Notes under the pieces: model-generated
What the model was told of the DNA's origin: nothing
Databases searched by the model: none
The model's input: only the letters and a program-made list of their open reading frames with translations
DNA from: Kribbella jejuensis
GTDB taxonomy: Bacteria > Actinomycetota > Actinomycetes > Propionibacteriales > Kribbellaceae
Direction of reading: 5' to 3'
NCBI RefSeq assembly: GCF_006715085.1
Contig: NZ_VFMM01000002.1
Location: 434,001 to 498,000, forward strand
DNA: 64,000 bases
Made by a program: the position numbers and the translations under genes
Part shown: piece after piece, positions 25,526-34,839 of the stretch
Layout of the letters: every line of letters begins with the position of its first letter
Numbering within the stretch: position 1 is the first letter of the stretch

Positions 25526-26455
25526 ATGACCGGAATTCTCGAGCCGTTGGCAGGGTTCGCCCCGGCGGTGTGGGAGACGCTCGACGACCGGTTCGCCGGG
25601 CTTCGCGGGGACAGCCGGCTCGAACGGTTGTGGACCGGTGGACGCTGGGTCGAGGGGCCGGTCTATTCGCCGGCCGGGCGGTACCTGCTCTGGAGCGACA
25701 TCCCGAACGACCGGATCCTGCGCTGGGACGAGACGTCGTACCAGGTTTCGGTCTTCCGGCAGCCGGCCGGCAACACCAACGGGCACACGCGCGACACCGA
25801 GGGCCGGCTGATCAGCTGCGAGCACGGCAACCGGCGCGTGACCCGGACCGAGCACCACGGCGCGATCACGGTGCTCGCGCACGAGTACGACGGCAAGCGG
25901 CTGAACAGCCCGAACGACGTCGTCGTGAAGCGCGACGGATCGGTCTGGTTCACCGACCCGGCGTACGGCATCGACTCCGACTACGAGGGCTACAAGGGCG
26001 AGATCGAGACCGGCGGCTGCCACGTGTACCGGGTCGCGCCGGACGGCGCGCTGACCCGCGTCGCCGACGACTTCAACCGCCCGAACGGGCTCGCGTTCTC
26101 CCCCGACGAGTCGTTGCTCTACATCACGGACTCCGAAGAGGGCACGATCCGCGTCTTCACCGTCGACGGCGACAAGCTCACCGGTGGCGACCTGTTCGCC
26201 GAATGCGGCAACGGCATCTTCGACGGCATCCGCCTCGACACCCAGGGCCGGATCTGGGCGTCGGCCGCCGACGGCGTCCACATCTACCACCCCGACGGCA
26301 CCCTGCTCGGCAAACTCCTCGTCCCCGAAACCGTCAGCAACCTGACCTGGGGCGGCCCGAAACGCAACCGCCTGTTCCTCACCGCCACCACCTCCGTCTA
26401 CTCCCTCTTCACCACCGCCAACGGCGCCCCGGAGGCCTACGGCCCGGCGCGGTAA
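25526..26455 (+). CDS. SMP-30 / gluconolactonase-like protein
   Basis: 309 residues from the ATG at 25526, six bases after GGAGGAG; in-frame starts at 25454 and 25520 are less well placed. The six-bladed propeller family is shown by GRWVEGPVYSPAGRYLLWSDIPN (metal Glu in EGP), NRRVTRTEHHG, LNSPNDVVVKRDGSVWFTDPAYG (Asn and Asp ligands) and NGLAFSPDESLLYITDSEEG. These enzymes hydrolyse sugar lactones with a divalent metal. No sugar transporter or dehydrogenase is adjacent, so the pathway is not evident. Confidence 0.88.
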   Translation: MTGILEPLAGFAPAVWETLDDRFAGLRGDSRLERLWTGGRWVEGPVYSPAGRYLLWSDIPNDRILRWDETSYQVSVFRQPAGNTNGHTRDTEGRLISCEHGNRRVTRTEHHGAITVLAHEYDGKRLNSPNDVVVKRDGSVWFTDPAYGIDSDYEGYKGEIETGGCHVYRVAPDGALTRVADDFNRPNGLAFSPDESLLYITDSEEGTIRVFTVDGDKLTGGDLFAECGNGIFDGIRLDTQGRIWASAADGVHIYHPDGTLLGKLLVPETVSNLTWGGPKRNRLFLTATTSVYSLFTTANGAPEAYGPAR

Positions 26456-26525
26456 TCCGTTCGCCTCAGGTCGGGGTGGCGTGTGATGATGGCCTGCTGA
26501 CCTGATGCGAGGAGGAGCTGTGACT

Positions 26526-27302
26526 GTGGTCGGCGAACGAGTGCCTGAACATCTTCGGGAGCTCGCGGAGCGGGTGGTGAAGGCAGCCGAGGCGGACGAG
26601 CGGATGCTGGCGGTGGTCGCCGGTGGATCGGTCGCCACCGGAACGAGTGACGAGTACTCGGACCTCGATCTCGTGCTGGTGTGTACGCCGGAGGCGCACG
26701 AGAGCGTGCTTGCCTCGGCGCGGGAGTTCGCGGAGCGGATCGGGCCGGTGCTGACCAGCTTCACCGGCGAGCATGTCGGTGAGCGGCGGCTGCTGATCGT
26801 TCTCTACGGCCCGCCCCTGGCGCACGTCGACCTGAAGTTCGTCACGCCGGAACAGCTCGCGGTGCGCGTCGAGGACGGTCTGGTGCTGTGGCAGCGGTCC
26901 GATGTCGTGGAGCGTGCGTATGCCGGATCGGCGCCGCGCTGGCCGGAGGCGGACCCGCAGTGGATCGAGGACCGGTTCTGGGGCTGGGTGCACTACATCG
27001 AGGTGAAGATCGCCCGTGGTGAGCTGTTCGAGGCCATCGAGGGGCTGGGCGCGTTGCGGTCGGCCGCGATCGCACCGTTGGCGGTACGTGGGCGGACCGC
27101 GAAGCCGTCCGGCGTACGGCGGCTGGAAACGCTCGCGCCGGAGCTGGTCCCGGAGCTGCGGGCCACTGTCGCGACTGCTGATCCCGAGGACTGCCGGCGC
27201 GCGTTGCGGGCCGCGGTCGCTCTGTACCGCAAGGTGCGCGAGGGTGTGCCGATGGTACGGCGTACCGCCGCCGAGGAAGCCGTCGTCGACTTCCTCGGCT
27301 GA
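26526..27302 (+). CDS. Nucleotidyltransferase-domain protein
   Basis: About 258 residues. The pol-beta-type motif GGSVATGTSDEYSDLDLVLV (G-S, then D-x-D) is at the N-terminus, with a further acidic strand in LAHVDLKFV. The C-terminal half is helical. This is the layout of kanamycin- or aminoglycoside-nucleotidyltransferase-like proteins, whose substrates are often unknown. GGAGGAG (26511-26517) is eight bases before the GTG at 26526; a GTG at 26520 and an ATG at 26505 are in frame and possible. It stops eight bases before the convergent Nramp gene. Confidence 0.75.
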   Translation: MVGERVPEHLRELAERVVKAAEADERMLAVVAGGSVATGTSDEYSDLDLVLVCTPEAHESVLASAREFAERIGPVLTSFTGEHVGERRLLIVLYGPPLAHVDLKFVTPEQLAVRVEDGLVLWQRSDVVERAYAGSAPRWPEADPQWIEDRFWGWVHYIEVKIARGELFEAIEGLGALRSAAIAPLAVRGRTAKPSGVRRLETLAPELVPELRATVATADPEDCRRALRAAVALYRKVREGVPMVRRTAAEEAVVDFLG

Positions 27303-27310
27303 CGGTCCGC

Positions 27311-28747
27311 TCAGAGCTTCTTGAGCTGGTCGATCAAGGTGAAGACGGCCAGGAAACCGAAGGCCAGGAACGAGAAGCCGAGGACCGCGGTTCGCCAGGT
27401 GGTGATGCGGATGGCTTCGGGCAGCGCCCTGGAGTTCATCCACCACAGCAGGCCGGAGTAGACGAACATCATCGTGCCGGCGGTGCAGGCGGAGATGATC
27501 AGCAGCACCAACGGTTGGGTGAGTCCGGCCAGCAGCACGATGATGCCGAAGGCAACCAGTCCCCAGACCAGCCAGAAGTAGAGCTTGGACTCGGTGATCT
27601 TCGACGTCCGCAGATAGCGCGCCTTGATCATGTCGGAGGTCAGCCGGGACGTGTAGTCGACGATCCCGGCGGCCGCCGCGAACAGCGAGAACGCGCCGAT
27701 CGCCCAGAACAGGTAGCCGAACCAGCCGCCGACGACGGTCTGCAGCGTCGTACCCTCGATCTTCAGGAAGCCGATGTTGTTCTTCACGTTGTCGTTGCCG
27801 AACAGCGTCGCGTGGGCGAGCATCGACGTGAAGGCGATCGTCAGCACGGTGATCGCGACGAACGTCGCCGCCTGCTCGATGTTCGCGAACTTCCACCAGC
27901 GCCGCCAGCGGGCCAGATTCTTGTCGTCCGGCGGGAAGGTGTACCCGTTCGCGGTCGGGTCGGCCTCGGATTCGCCGGTGACCGGTGACGTCAGCCGCGG
28001 GACGTGCACACCCATCCCGAAGCCCTTGTCGCGGATCCAGTTGCTCTGCACCAGGTTCTGCCCGCCGCCGGCCCCGGCGTACGCGATCGCGCCCATCACC
28101 AGCGCGAACCCGAGCTGCTCGGCGGGGAACTGCGGCTGCGTGACCGCGTCGCCGAGCGCGCTGTACGTCTTCCCACGGATCGCGAACGCGAGTGCGAGGA
28201 TGACGAGCAGTGCGACGGCCGCGATCTTCACCGCGATCAGCCGCTCGAGCATCACGTAGACGACCGGCGCGAAGGTCAGGATCGCGCCGATCACCAGCAG
28301 CATCACGATCGCGATCCAGCGCGGATCGCCGGCGCCGAACAGGTACGTGAGCATGCTCGCGGAACTGGTCGCCCAGCCGGGCCAGAGGTTCGCGAAGTAC
28401 GTCATGATCGCGAAGAACAGTCCCCAGTGCTTCCCGTACCGGTTGAAGCCGGTCAACGCGGTCTCACCAGTGGCCAGCGTGTACCGCTCGATCTCCATGT
28501 TCAGGAACCACTGCACGACCACGCCGACGACGGCGCCCCAGAGGAACACCAGGCCGACCTGGCTGGAGATGTACGGCCAGAGGATGAACTCGCCGGACGC
28601 CAGCCCGACCCCGGCGCCGACCATGCCGGGACCGATGATCTTCCAGGTGTTCGCGGGCGGCTCGGGCAGGTCCCGAACCTGCGGCGCGGGCAGATTCTTG
28701 GTAGGCAGTGCGAATCGCCCGTGGTCGGTAGGTGCGGTGTCTGTCAT
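27311..28747 (-). CDS. Nramp-like transporter lacking the metal-binding motifs
   Basis: 478 residues with about 11-12 membrane helices and the general Nramp plan. Helix 1 reads IIGPGMVGAGVGLASGEFILWP, where metal transporters have the DPGN motif. Helix 6 reads AIAYAGAGGGQNLVQSNW, where the MPH motif is expected. The hydrophilic insertion (about 240-290) is longer than usual. Divalent metal transport is therefore doubtful; Nramp-related proteins without these motifs carry other solutes. No metal-regulator site is evident upstream. Confidence 0.82.
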   Translation of the reverse strand: MTDTAPTDHGRFALPTKNLPAPQVRDLPEPPANTWKIIGPGMVGAGVGLASGEFILWPYISSQVGLVFLWGAVVGVVVQWFLNMEIERYTLATGETALTGFNRYGKHWGLFFAIMTYFANLWPGWATSSASMLTYLFGAGDPRWIAIVMLLVIGAILTFAPVVYVMLERLIAVKIAAVALLVILALAFAIRGKTYSALGDAVTQPQFPAEQLGFALVMGAIAYAGAGGGQNLVQSNWIRDKGFGMGVHVPRLTSPVTGESEADPTANGYTFPPDDKNLARWRRWWKFANIEQAATFVAITVLTIAFTSMLAHATLFGNDNVKNNIGFLKIEGTTLQTVVGGWFGYLFWAIGAFSLFAAAAGIVDYTSRLTSDMIKARYLRTSKITESKLYFWLVWGLVAFGIIVLLAGLTQPLVLLIISACTAGTMMFVYSGLLWWMNSRALPEAIRITTWRTAVLGFSFLAFGFLAVFTLIDQLKKL

Positions 28748-28840
28748 TCAGGCTCCTCACTTGTCGACCCCCTGCTCCGGAGGGTAACGAATACTGTCGG
28801 CACCGGCGACCCGACACAGGCAAGTGGCAGACTGACGCGC

Positions 28841-31800
28841 ATGGGTGGGGTGACAGTACTGACTGCGTCGTACGCCGGCGCGGCGAGCGCACCTGCCTAC
28901 GCCCGACTGGCCGGTCTGGTCGCCGCACTGCCCGGTGAGCAGCTGGTACGACGTGACGCCGGGCCGTCGGCGCTCGCGTACACCTCCGCCGCCGATGCGA
29001 TCGCCGCCGCCTCATCCCTTCGTGAGTCAGCGTCGGAGGCGCCGGCGGGCGAACTCCTTCGCATCGCTCTCCACACCGCACCAACCGCAGTCCTCGCGGC
29101 CCGTCACGCGGATCAGCTGCTGGACATCACCAACCCCGGCCAAACGTTGCTCACGGCAAGGATTGCTGCAGCGGTGGAAGGATTCGCCGGGCCCGGGGGT
29201 GTGGGACCTGGCGACGAGCGCGTCGGCGGCATCCGGTTGGCCGATCTCGGTGTGCATCGGTTGCGGGATCTGGGGTCGCCGGAGCGGATCTTCGAGCTGA
29301 CGTCTACCGGCCTGCCGGTGCGATCATTGGATCTGGTGCCCAACAACCTGCCGGTGATGTTCACGAGTTTTGTCGGGCGCGCGACGCAGGTTGCTGCACT
29401 GCGGACCCAGCTGGCGGGCAGTCGCCTCGTCACGCTGACCGGACCAGGCGGCAGCGGCAAGACCCGGCTGGCGGCGCAAACGGCTGCTCAGCTGGCCGAA
29501 CGGTGGCCGGACGGCGTGTGGTGGGTCGACCTGTCCGCCGTCACCGACAGCTCGCAGCTCCCCGAAGTCGTTGCCGCCGCGATCGGTTTGCTCGTCGAGC
29601 CAGGTGATCGCCTACTGATCGGGCAGCTCCGCACCAAACAAGCCCTGATCTGCCTCGACAACTGCGAACAGATCATCGAAGGCGTCGCCGAGTTCGTCGT
29701 CGCCCTGCACACCGGTTGCCCTGAGATCACCGTCCTGGCAACCAGCCGCGAGCCCCTCAACCTCCCCGGCGAATCGACCTGGCAGGTCCCCGCTCTCTCA
29801 CCGGACGAAGCCCGAACCCTCTTCCTCGAACGGTTCGGAATCGCAACGGACGCGGAGGATGCGGTGCGATCGATCTGCGCGAAGCTGGACGGGATTCCGT
29901 TGGCGGTGGAGCTGGCGGCCGCTTGGGGCCGGGTGCTGACGCCGGAGCAGCTCGAGGCGGGATTGGCGGATCGGTTCGGGCTGTTGACGAAGAACGTTCG
30001 CGGAGTGGCGGCTCGGCAGCGGACGTTGGCCGCGTCGATCGACTGGAGCTACGACCTGCTGGATGAGGACGAGCGGCGGGTGTTCCGGCGGTTGGCGGTG
30101 TTCTCCGGTGGGTTCGGGCTCGACGCGGTGCAAGCCGTCACGGAGCAGCCCGGCGTACTGGAGATCCACGCGCGGCTTGTCGACAAATCGCTTGTTGTCT
30201 CCGACGGTGGGCGGTACCGGCTGCTCGAGACGATCCGCGAGTACGCGGCAACCCGCGCGACCGCGGACGACGCCGTACAAGACCGGCACCTCGACCACTA
30301 CCTCCAGGTCGCCGAGGCCGCGGAACCCCTGCTGGACAAGGATCGGGACGCCTGGCGCGCGCTCATCGAACCGGACCGCGAGAACTTCCGCGCCGCTCTC
30401 GAACACGGCCTGTCCGCACCCGATCCGGACCGCGGCCGGCGCCTCGCCGCCGCGCTCGGTTGGCTGTGGAACCTGCAGGCGACCGGCCACGAAGGCATCG
30501 GCTACCTCCGTCGCGCGATCGATCGCGCCCCGGACGACCGAACGTTGCTTCAGGCCCGTTTGCTGTACGGCTACGCGACCGTCGCCGACACCGTCGACCC
30601 GTTCGGGTACGACGCCGCCGGCCGCGGGCTCGACCTCGCCACCGAACTCGGCGACGATCGCCTCACCTCACTGTTCCTTGCGCTGAAGGCCGTCGGCGAG
30701 TTCTTCACCGACTTCCAGAAGGCCTGGGACCTGACCGCCGAGGGCGTCCGACTCGCCGACGGCATCGGCAACGAGCACGCCCGGAACGCCAACGTCGCCC
30801 TGCAATGCGTACTGCTTTCGCTCTGGGACCGACATGACGAGCTCCGTCCGCTGCTCGACCGTGCCGCCGACGGGCTGATGTCCAGCGGTGAACGAGGGAT
30901 CGCGTCGACCGTACTGACGACTTGGTCCGAGAGCGCGATGTCCACCGGCGAACCACGGAAGGCCGTCGAGCTCGCCGAACGTGCCCTGGCGGCGGCCGAA
31001 CCGCTCGCCGACTTCCACCGCGTCGGCACCGCCCGCGCCCAGCTCGCCTCCGTACTGGTTCGCGTTGGGCGCGCCGACGAGGCCCGGACGTTGATGCGCC
31101 CGCTGCTGGAGCTCGCCGAGTCCGGTTCCGTCGTACCGAATCTCGGCCAGGTGATGAGCGTGATCTCCTACTGGACGGGCGAGTACGCCGCCGCGGTCGA
31201 GTGGCTTGCCCCGGCCGTCGCGCCGGACGGCCCGCTCGCCGGCACGTTCGTACCCGCGATGCTGCTGCCGACGGTCGCCGCCGCGAAACGCGCACTGGGC
31301 GAGGACGCGACCGAGCTCCTGGAACACGTCGTCGACCTCGCGCGCCGCTACAACCTCCCGCGGATCCTCGCCGACGCACTCGACCAGCTCGGACGTGCCG
31401 CGATCGCCGTACGGCCGGACACGGCCGTCGAGCTTCTGCACGAGGCGCTGACGATCCGCGTCGACCACGGCCTGCGCACGTACCTCATCGACAGCCTGGA
31501 ATCCCTTGCCCTGCTGGCGATCCACACCAATCGTCCTGCGGACGCCGCCCGGTTGGCATCCGCCGCATCCGCCGCACGCAACGAGCTGGGCTTGGCGACA
31601 CCGGCCGATCGCCCTGACCTGCCGACCTCGGACGAGCCGCCGCTGGCGTTGGACGAGGCCGTCGCGTATGCCCGCCGTACCAGAGGAACCCGCGGCCGCC
31701 CGTCCTCCGGCTGGGCCAGCCTGACCCCGACCGAGCAACAGGTCGTCGCGCTCGCGGTCGAGGGCCTCAGCAACCCCGAGATCGGCGAACGCCTGTTCAT

Positions 31801-31894
31801 GAGTCGAGGCACAGTGAAAACACACCTAGCCCACGTCTACACAAAGCTAGGCGTCGCCAACCGCACCGAACTGGCCTCCCTCAAGAAACCCTGA
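28841..31894 (+). CDS. Large LuxR-type ATPase regulator with degenerate cyclase domain
   Basis: 1017 residues from the ATG at 28841; the frame is open further 5' but that region is antisense to the transporter. Residues 1-160 resemble a class III nucleotide cyclase domain without its metal aspartates. An NB-ARC-like ATPase follows, with Walker A GPGGSGKT (201-208), Walker B QALICLDNCEQI and TSREPLNLPGE. The middle is helical TPR-like repeats. The C-terminus is a LuxR helix-turn-helix (LTPTEQQVVALAVEGLSNPE, then RGTVKTHLAHVYTKLGV). These proteins are cytoplasmic signal-integrating activators. Its target is not evident. Confidence 0.88.
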   Translation: MGGVTVLTASYAGAASAPAYARLAGLVAALPGEQLVRRDAGPSALAYTSAADAIAAASSLRESASEAPAGELLRIALHTAPTAVLAARHADQLLDITNPGQTLLTARIAAAVEGFAGPGGVGPGDERVGGIRLADLGVHRLRDLGSPERIFELTSTGLPVRSLDLVPNNLPVMFTSFVGRATQVAALRTQLAGSRLVTLTGPGGSGKTRLAAQTAAQLAERWPDGVWWVDLSAVTDSSQLPEVVAAAIGLLVEPGDRLLIGQLRTKQALICLDNCEQIIEGVAEFVVALHTGCPEITVLATSREPLNLPGESTWQVPALSPDEARTLFLERFGIATDAEDAVRSICAKLDGIPLAVELAAAWGRVLTPEQLEAGLADRFGLLTKNVRGVAARQRTLAASIDWSYDLLDEDERRVFRRLAVFSGGFGLDAVQAVTEQPGVLEIHARLVDKSLVVSDGGRYRLLETIREYAATRATADDAVQDRHLDHYLQVAEAAEPLLDKDRDAWRALIEPDRENFRAALEHGLSAPDPDRGRRLAAALGWLWNLQATGHEGIGYLRRAIDRAPDDRTLLQARLLYGYATVADTVDPFGYDAAGRGLDLATELGDDRLTSLFLALKAVGEFFTDFQKAWDLTAEGVRLADGIGNEHARNANVALQCVLLSLWDRHDELRPLLDRAADGLMSSGERGIASTVLTTWSESAMSTGEPRKAVELAERALAAAEPLADFHRVGTARAQLASVLVRVGRADEARTLMRPLLELAESGSVVPNLGQVMSVISYWTGEYAAAVEWLAPAVAPDGPLAGTFVPAMLLPTVAAAKRALGEDATELLEHVVDLARRYNLPRILADALDQLGRAAIAVRPDTAVELLHEALTIRVDHGLRTYLIDSLESLALLAIHTNRPADAARLASAASAARNELGLATPADRPDLPTSDEPPLALDEAVAYARRTRGTRGRPSSGWASLTPTEQQVVALAVEGLSNPEIGERLFMSRGTVKTHLAHVYTKLGVANRTELASLKKP

Positions 31895-32321
31895 CCATCT
31901 CCACAGCCTTCACGATCCGCCGCTGCCGCGTCTCCGCCCTCTTCGCGTCGTTGATCGCCTTCACGTGCTCACGTCGATGGCTGTAACTCAGCTGGTCGAA
32001 CGCTTCCCGCAGCCCAGCCTCCGCCAGCGCCGCCGCCAGATCGTCCGGCACATCGACCGTCCGCTCACCAGTGTCCCGCTCAACAGTCACCGTCACCGGA
32101 TCCCCGTCGCCCTTACCGAGCTCCGCCCGGATGCTCTTCAAGATGCCGAGCGCCATGCATCCGCCCATCGACGCGATCGACCCTCGATAAGCAATTTCGT
32201 CGAACGTCGCCAGCACTGGAATCCGCCCGCCCCCACCGAGCGCCGTGATCACGTCCGGCGGCACCTCAACCCAGGCGCCGCCGCCGTCGTTCACCCTGAT
32301 CCTGCTCTCGAACGTCTCCAT
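31881..32321 (-). CDS. DUF1905 / YdeI-like (OmdA) domain protein
   Basis: 146 residues from the ATG at 32321. The N-terminal half matches DUF1905 (AWVEVPPDVITALGGGGRIPV and RGSIASMGGCMALGILKSIR). The C-terminal half has the YdeI/OmdA pattern (VDVPDDLAAALAEAG, then SYSHRREHVKAINDAKRAETRQRRI). Such proteins are linked to bacteriocin protection or membrane stress, but the mechanism is unknown. Its last 14 bases overlap the convergent LuxR-type gene. The LysR gene lies 4 bases upstream on the same strand, so they are probably cotranscribed. Confidence 0.82.
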   Translation of the reverse strand: METFESRIRVNDGGGAWVEVPPDVITALGGGGRIPVLATFDEIAYRGSIASMGGCMALGILKSIRAELGKGDGDPVTVTVERDTGERTVDVPDDLAAALAEAGLREAFDQLSYSHRREHVKAINDAKRAETRQRRIVKAVEMVRVS

Positions 32322-32325
32322 GTGT

Positions 32326-33201
32326 TCAAGCGCCCAGTTTTCCGCATTCCGCGGTGATTTCGGCTGTTTGCTGAGCTGCGGCGAAGAAATCGTCGACCAT
32401 TCGCGAGGTGCGTGATTCCGGTACCGCGAGGCATACCTGTTCGGGTGCCAGTTCCGGAATCGGTACATAGCTGATGTCGGGGCGTGAGTAGAACACGGTT
32501 TCCGACCGCGCGACGAACGAGATACCCCGGCCTGCCGCGACGTGCTCGAGCTTCTCCTCCACCCCACGCGCCCGAAGTCCGGAGTCGGGGTGCGGGCGCC
32601 GGGTTGGCTGCGTGCCCGGGTCGGCATGCCAGATCACCGGCTCACCGTCCAGGTCGGCCTCGGAGACCTCCTCCTTGCCCGCCAACCGGTGGTCGGCGGG
32701 CAGCGCCACCATCAGCGGCTCAGTGAAGAGCGGAGTCACGCGCAGCCCGGTCTCGTGGACAGGAAGACGCACATAGCCGACGTCGACGCGGCCGTCGAGC
32801 AGCATCAGGGCCTGGTCGTCCCATTCCATCCGCTGCACGTCCACGACCACGTCCGGGTGCCGGGCCTGGAACGCCCGCGCCGCCGGGATGACCGGGATGC
32901 CGGTCCGGAAGCCCACCACCAGACGCTGGCTCCCGCGACCGGCCACGGCCACTCGGCGCCGGACCGCGCGCACGGAGGCAAGCAGCGGACCGGCGTCGTC
33001 CAGCAACTGTCGACCCGCATCGGTCAGCTCCACGCCGTGGCTGTCCCTGACGAACAGCGAGGCACCGAGATCCTGTTCCAGCGCACGGATCTGCCGGCTG
33101 AGCGCCGGCTGCGCGATGTGCAGATCCTCCGCGGCGCGGCCGAAGTGCAGCCTGTCGGCAACAGCGACGAAGTACCGCAGCTTCCGCAGATCCAGATCCA
33201 T
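32326..33201 (-). CDS. LysR-family transcriptional regulator
   Basis: 291 residues. The N-terminal winged helix (LRKLRYFVAVADRLHFGRAA, then IAQPALSRQIRALEQDLG) is standard LysR. The effector domain (about 90-290) has the two-lobed pattern (SQRLVVGFRTGIPVIPAARAF, VDVGYVRLPV). It is divergent from the SDR gene across 127 bases, the classic arrangement in which a LysR protein controls both genes. I could not pick out a convincing T-N11-A site in the gap. Confidence 0.9.
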   Translation of the reverse strand: MDLDLRKLRYFVAVADRLHFGRAAEDLHIAQPALSRQIRALEQDLGASLFVRDSHGVELTDAGRQLLDDAGPLLASVRAVRRRVAVAGRGSQRLVVGFRTGIPVIPAARAFQARHPDVVVDVQRMEWDDQALMLLDGRVDVGYVRLPVHETGLRVTPLFTEPLMVALPADHRLAGKEEVSEADLDGEPVIWHADPGTQPTRRPHPDSGLRARGVEEKLEHVAAGRGISFVARSETVFYSRPDISYVPIPELAPEQVCLAVPESRTSRMVDDFFAAAQQTAEITAECGKLGA

Positions 33202-33328
33202 GGAACCTCCCGGTCCGGCAATGCCGCCAAGGTATCACCACGGCTGAAACAGGTCTTGGACACGCGATCTCGGCCGGTGGCATCGTCATTTCTCGGACGC
33301 CGGCAAACCTCAATGCAAAGGACTGATC

Positions 33329-34063
33329 GTGGGAAAACTCGATGGCAAGGTAGCGGTGATCACCGGCGGATCAACCGGCATGGCACTGGCCGGCGCGGAA
33401 TTGTTCGTAGCCGAAGGCGCCTATGTCTTCATCATGGGCCGGCGGCAGGACGCACTGGACGACGCCGTCAAGCGGATCGGCCGGAATGTGACCGCTGTGC
33501 AGGGCGATGCGGCCGACCTGGATGATCTGGACCGTTTGTACGACACGGTCAAGGAGGAAAAGGGCTCGATCGACATCCTGTGGGCAAACGCCGGGATGGG
33601 CGAGCCGGCCAAACTCGGCGAGATCACCGAGGAGCAGTTCCATGCCGCCTTCTGGCTGAACGCCCGCGGGACGCTGTTCACGGTGCAGAAGGCGCTGCCG
33701 CTGATCAACGACGAGGGCTCGATTCTGATGACAGGGTCGAACGCCTCGCTCGGGGCCTTCCCCGGCTGGAGTCTGTATGCGGGGAGCAAGGCCGTGCAGC
33801 AGGCCTGGGCGCGCGTGTGGCTCAACGAGCTGAAGGACAGGCGGATCCGGGTGAACGTACTGACCCCTGGCCAGGTGGCCACGGCGAAGCAGGAGGAACT
33901 GTTCGACGAGGAGACGAAAGCGGCGTTCGAGTCGCTGATACCGCGGGGAAAGATGGGCCGCCCTGAGGAGATCGCGGCGGTCGCGCTGTTCCTCGCCTCG
34001 GACGACTCGAGCTATGTGAACGGGCTGGAACTGGTCGCCGACGGCGGCACCACGGCGATCTGA
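33329..34063 (+). CDS. Short-chain dehydrogenase/reductase
   Basis: 244 residues from a GTG at 33329. The NAD(P) loop is ITGGSTGMALAGAELF (usual TGxxxGIG with the last glycine changed). NAG is present in ILWANAGMG, the catalytic Ser in LMTGSNASLG and the Tyr-Lys pair in SLYAGSKAVQQ. The C-terminus VNGLELVADGGTTAI is typical of FabG-like proteins. It oxidises or reduces a small alcohol or ketone. It is probably controlled by the divergent LysR protein and precedes the F420-reductase-like gene. Confidence 0.9.
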   Translation: MGKLDGKVAVITGGSTGMALAGAELFVAEGAYVFIMGRRQDALDDAVKRIGRNVTAVQGDAADLDDLDRLYDTVKEEKGSIDILWANAGMGEPAKLGEITEEQFHAAFWLNARGTLFTVQKALPLINDEGSILMTGSNASLGAFPGWSLYAGSKAVQQAWARVWLNELKDRRIRVNVLTPGQVATAKQEELFDEETKAAFESLIPRGKMGRPEEIAAVALFLASDDSSYVNGLELVADGGTTAI

Positions 34064-34141
34064 TCGGGAGACACCGGCCGACGTGTCGACCCGACCCGGA
34101 ACGAACGAGACAAACATCAAGAACGACGGAGAGGACAGTTC

Positions 34142-34765
34142 ATGAGCAGCATCAGCATCATCGGTACGGGGAACATGGCCGACGCCATCGGCACCCTGGC
34201 AGTCGCCGGCGGCAACACGGTCGAGGTGATCGGCCGCGACGCGGCCAGATCAGCGGCCCTGGCCAAAAAGCTCGGCGGAGGCGCCACGGCCGGGACGTTC
34301 GGTGCCGCCCCGGCCGGCGATATCGTCATCCTCGCAGTGCTGGCCGGCAGCGCCGTGCCGGTCATCCGCGAGTTCGGGGACGCGCTGGCCGGCAAGATCA
34401 TCGTCGACATCACGAACCCTTTCAACGCCACTGGTACCGGGCTGGACGTCCCTCACGACACCTCCATCGCCCAAATGGTGGCCGAGGCTGCGCCGCGGAG
34501 CGCCCATGTCGTGAAGGCGTTCAACACGCTGTTCCGCCACGTCCTGGCGGACGGCAGCCCGGTGGACGTGTTCATGGCCGGCGACGATGCACAGGCCAAG
34601 GCGAGCGTGTCAACGTTCATCGAGAGCCTCGGCCTCCGCCCCCGGGACACCGGCGACCTGAGCATGGCCCACTGGCTGGAGGGAGCGGGCCTGCTGACGA
34701 TGGGCCTGGCCCGCTACGGTGTGGGGCACTTCGACTTCTCCCTCGGCATCAACGACCTCGGCTGA
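34142..34765 (+). CDS. F420-dependent NADP oxidoreductase-like protein
   Basis: 207 residues. The Rossmann start SISIIGTGNMADAIGTLAVAG, the strand DIVILAVLAGSAVPVI and the segment IIVDITNPFN are typical of the F420:NADPH oxidoreductase family (Fno-like) and related NADP-binding proteins. It has no obvious membrane segment. GGAGAGG is upstream of the ATG. It follows the SDR gene by 78 bases, so the pair may form a small redox operon under LysR control. Whether it truly uses F420 cannot be settled by reading. Confidence 0.82.
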   Translation: MSSISIIGTGNMADAIGTLAVAGGNTVEVIGRDAARSAALAKKLGGGATAGTFGAAPAGDIVILAVLAGSAVPVIREFGDALAGKIIVDITNPFNATGTGLDVPHDTSIAQMVAEAAPRSAHVVKAFNTLFRHVLADGSPVDVFMAGDDAQAKASVSTFIESLGLRPRDTGDLSMAHWLEGAGLLTMGLARYGVGHFDFSLGINDLG

Positions 34766-34839
34766 GACGCCGTACCAGCTGGTCGGGCGACCGCGTGCGG
34801 TGCTTGGGTGGGCTTGCCGTTCGGGTCGGTGATTCGGCA

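Noticed and set aside
28004-28840. 5' extension of the LuxR-type gene frame over the Nramp gene
   Set aside because: The extension is antisense to a well-supported gene and not protein-like; the domain starts at the ATG at 28841.
33202-33328. Search for a LysR T-N11-A operator in the LysR/SDR gap
   Set aside because: No symmetric candidate stood out from background, so none is listed.
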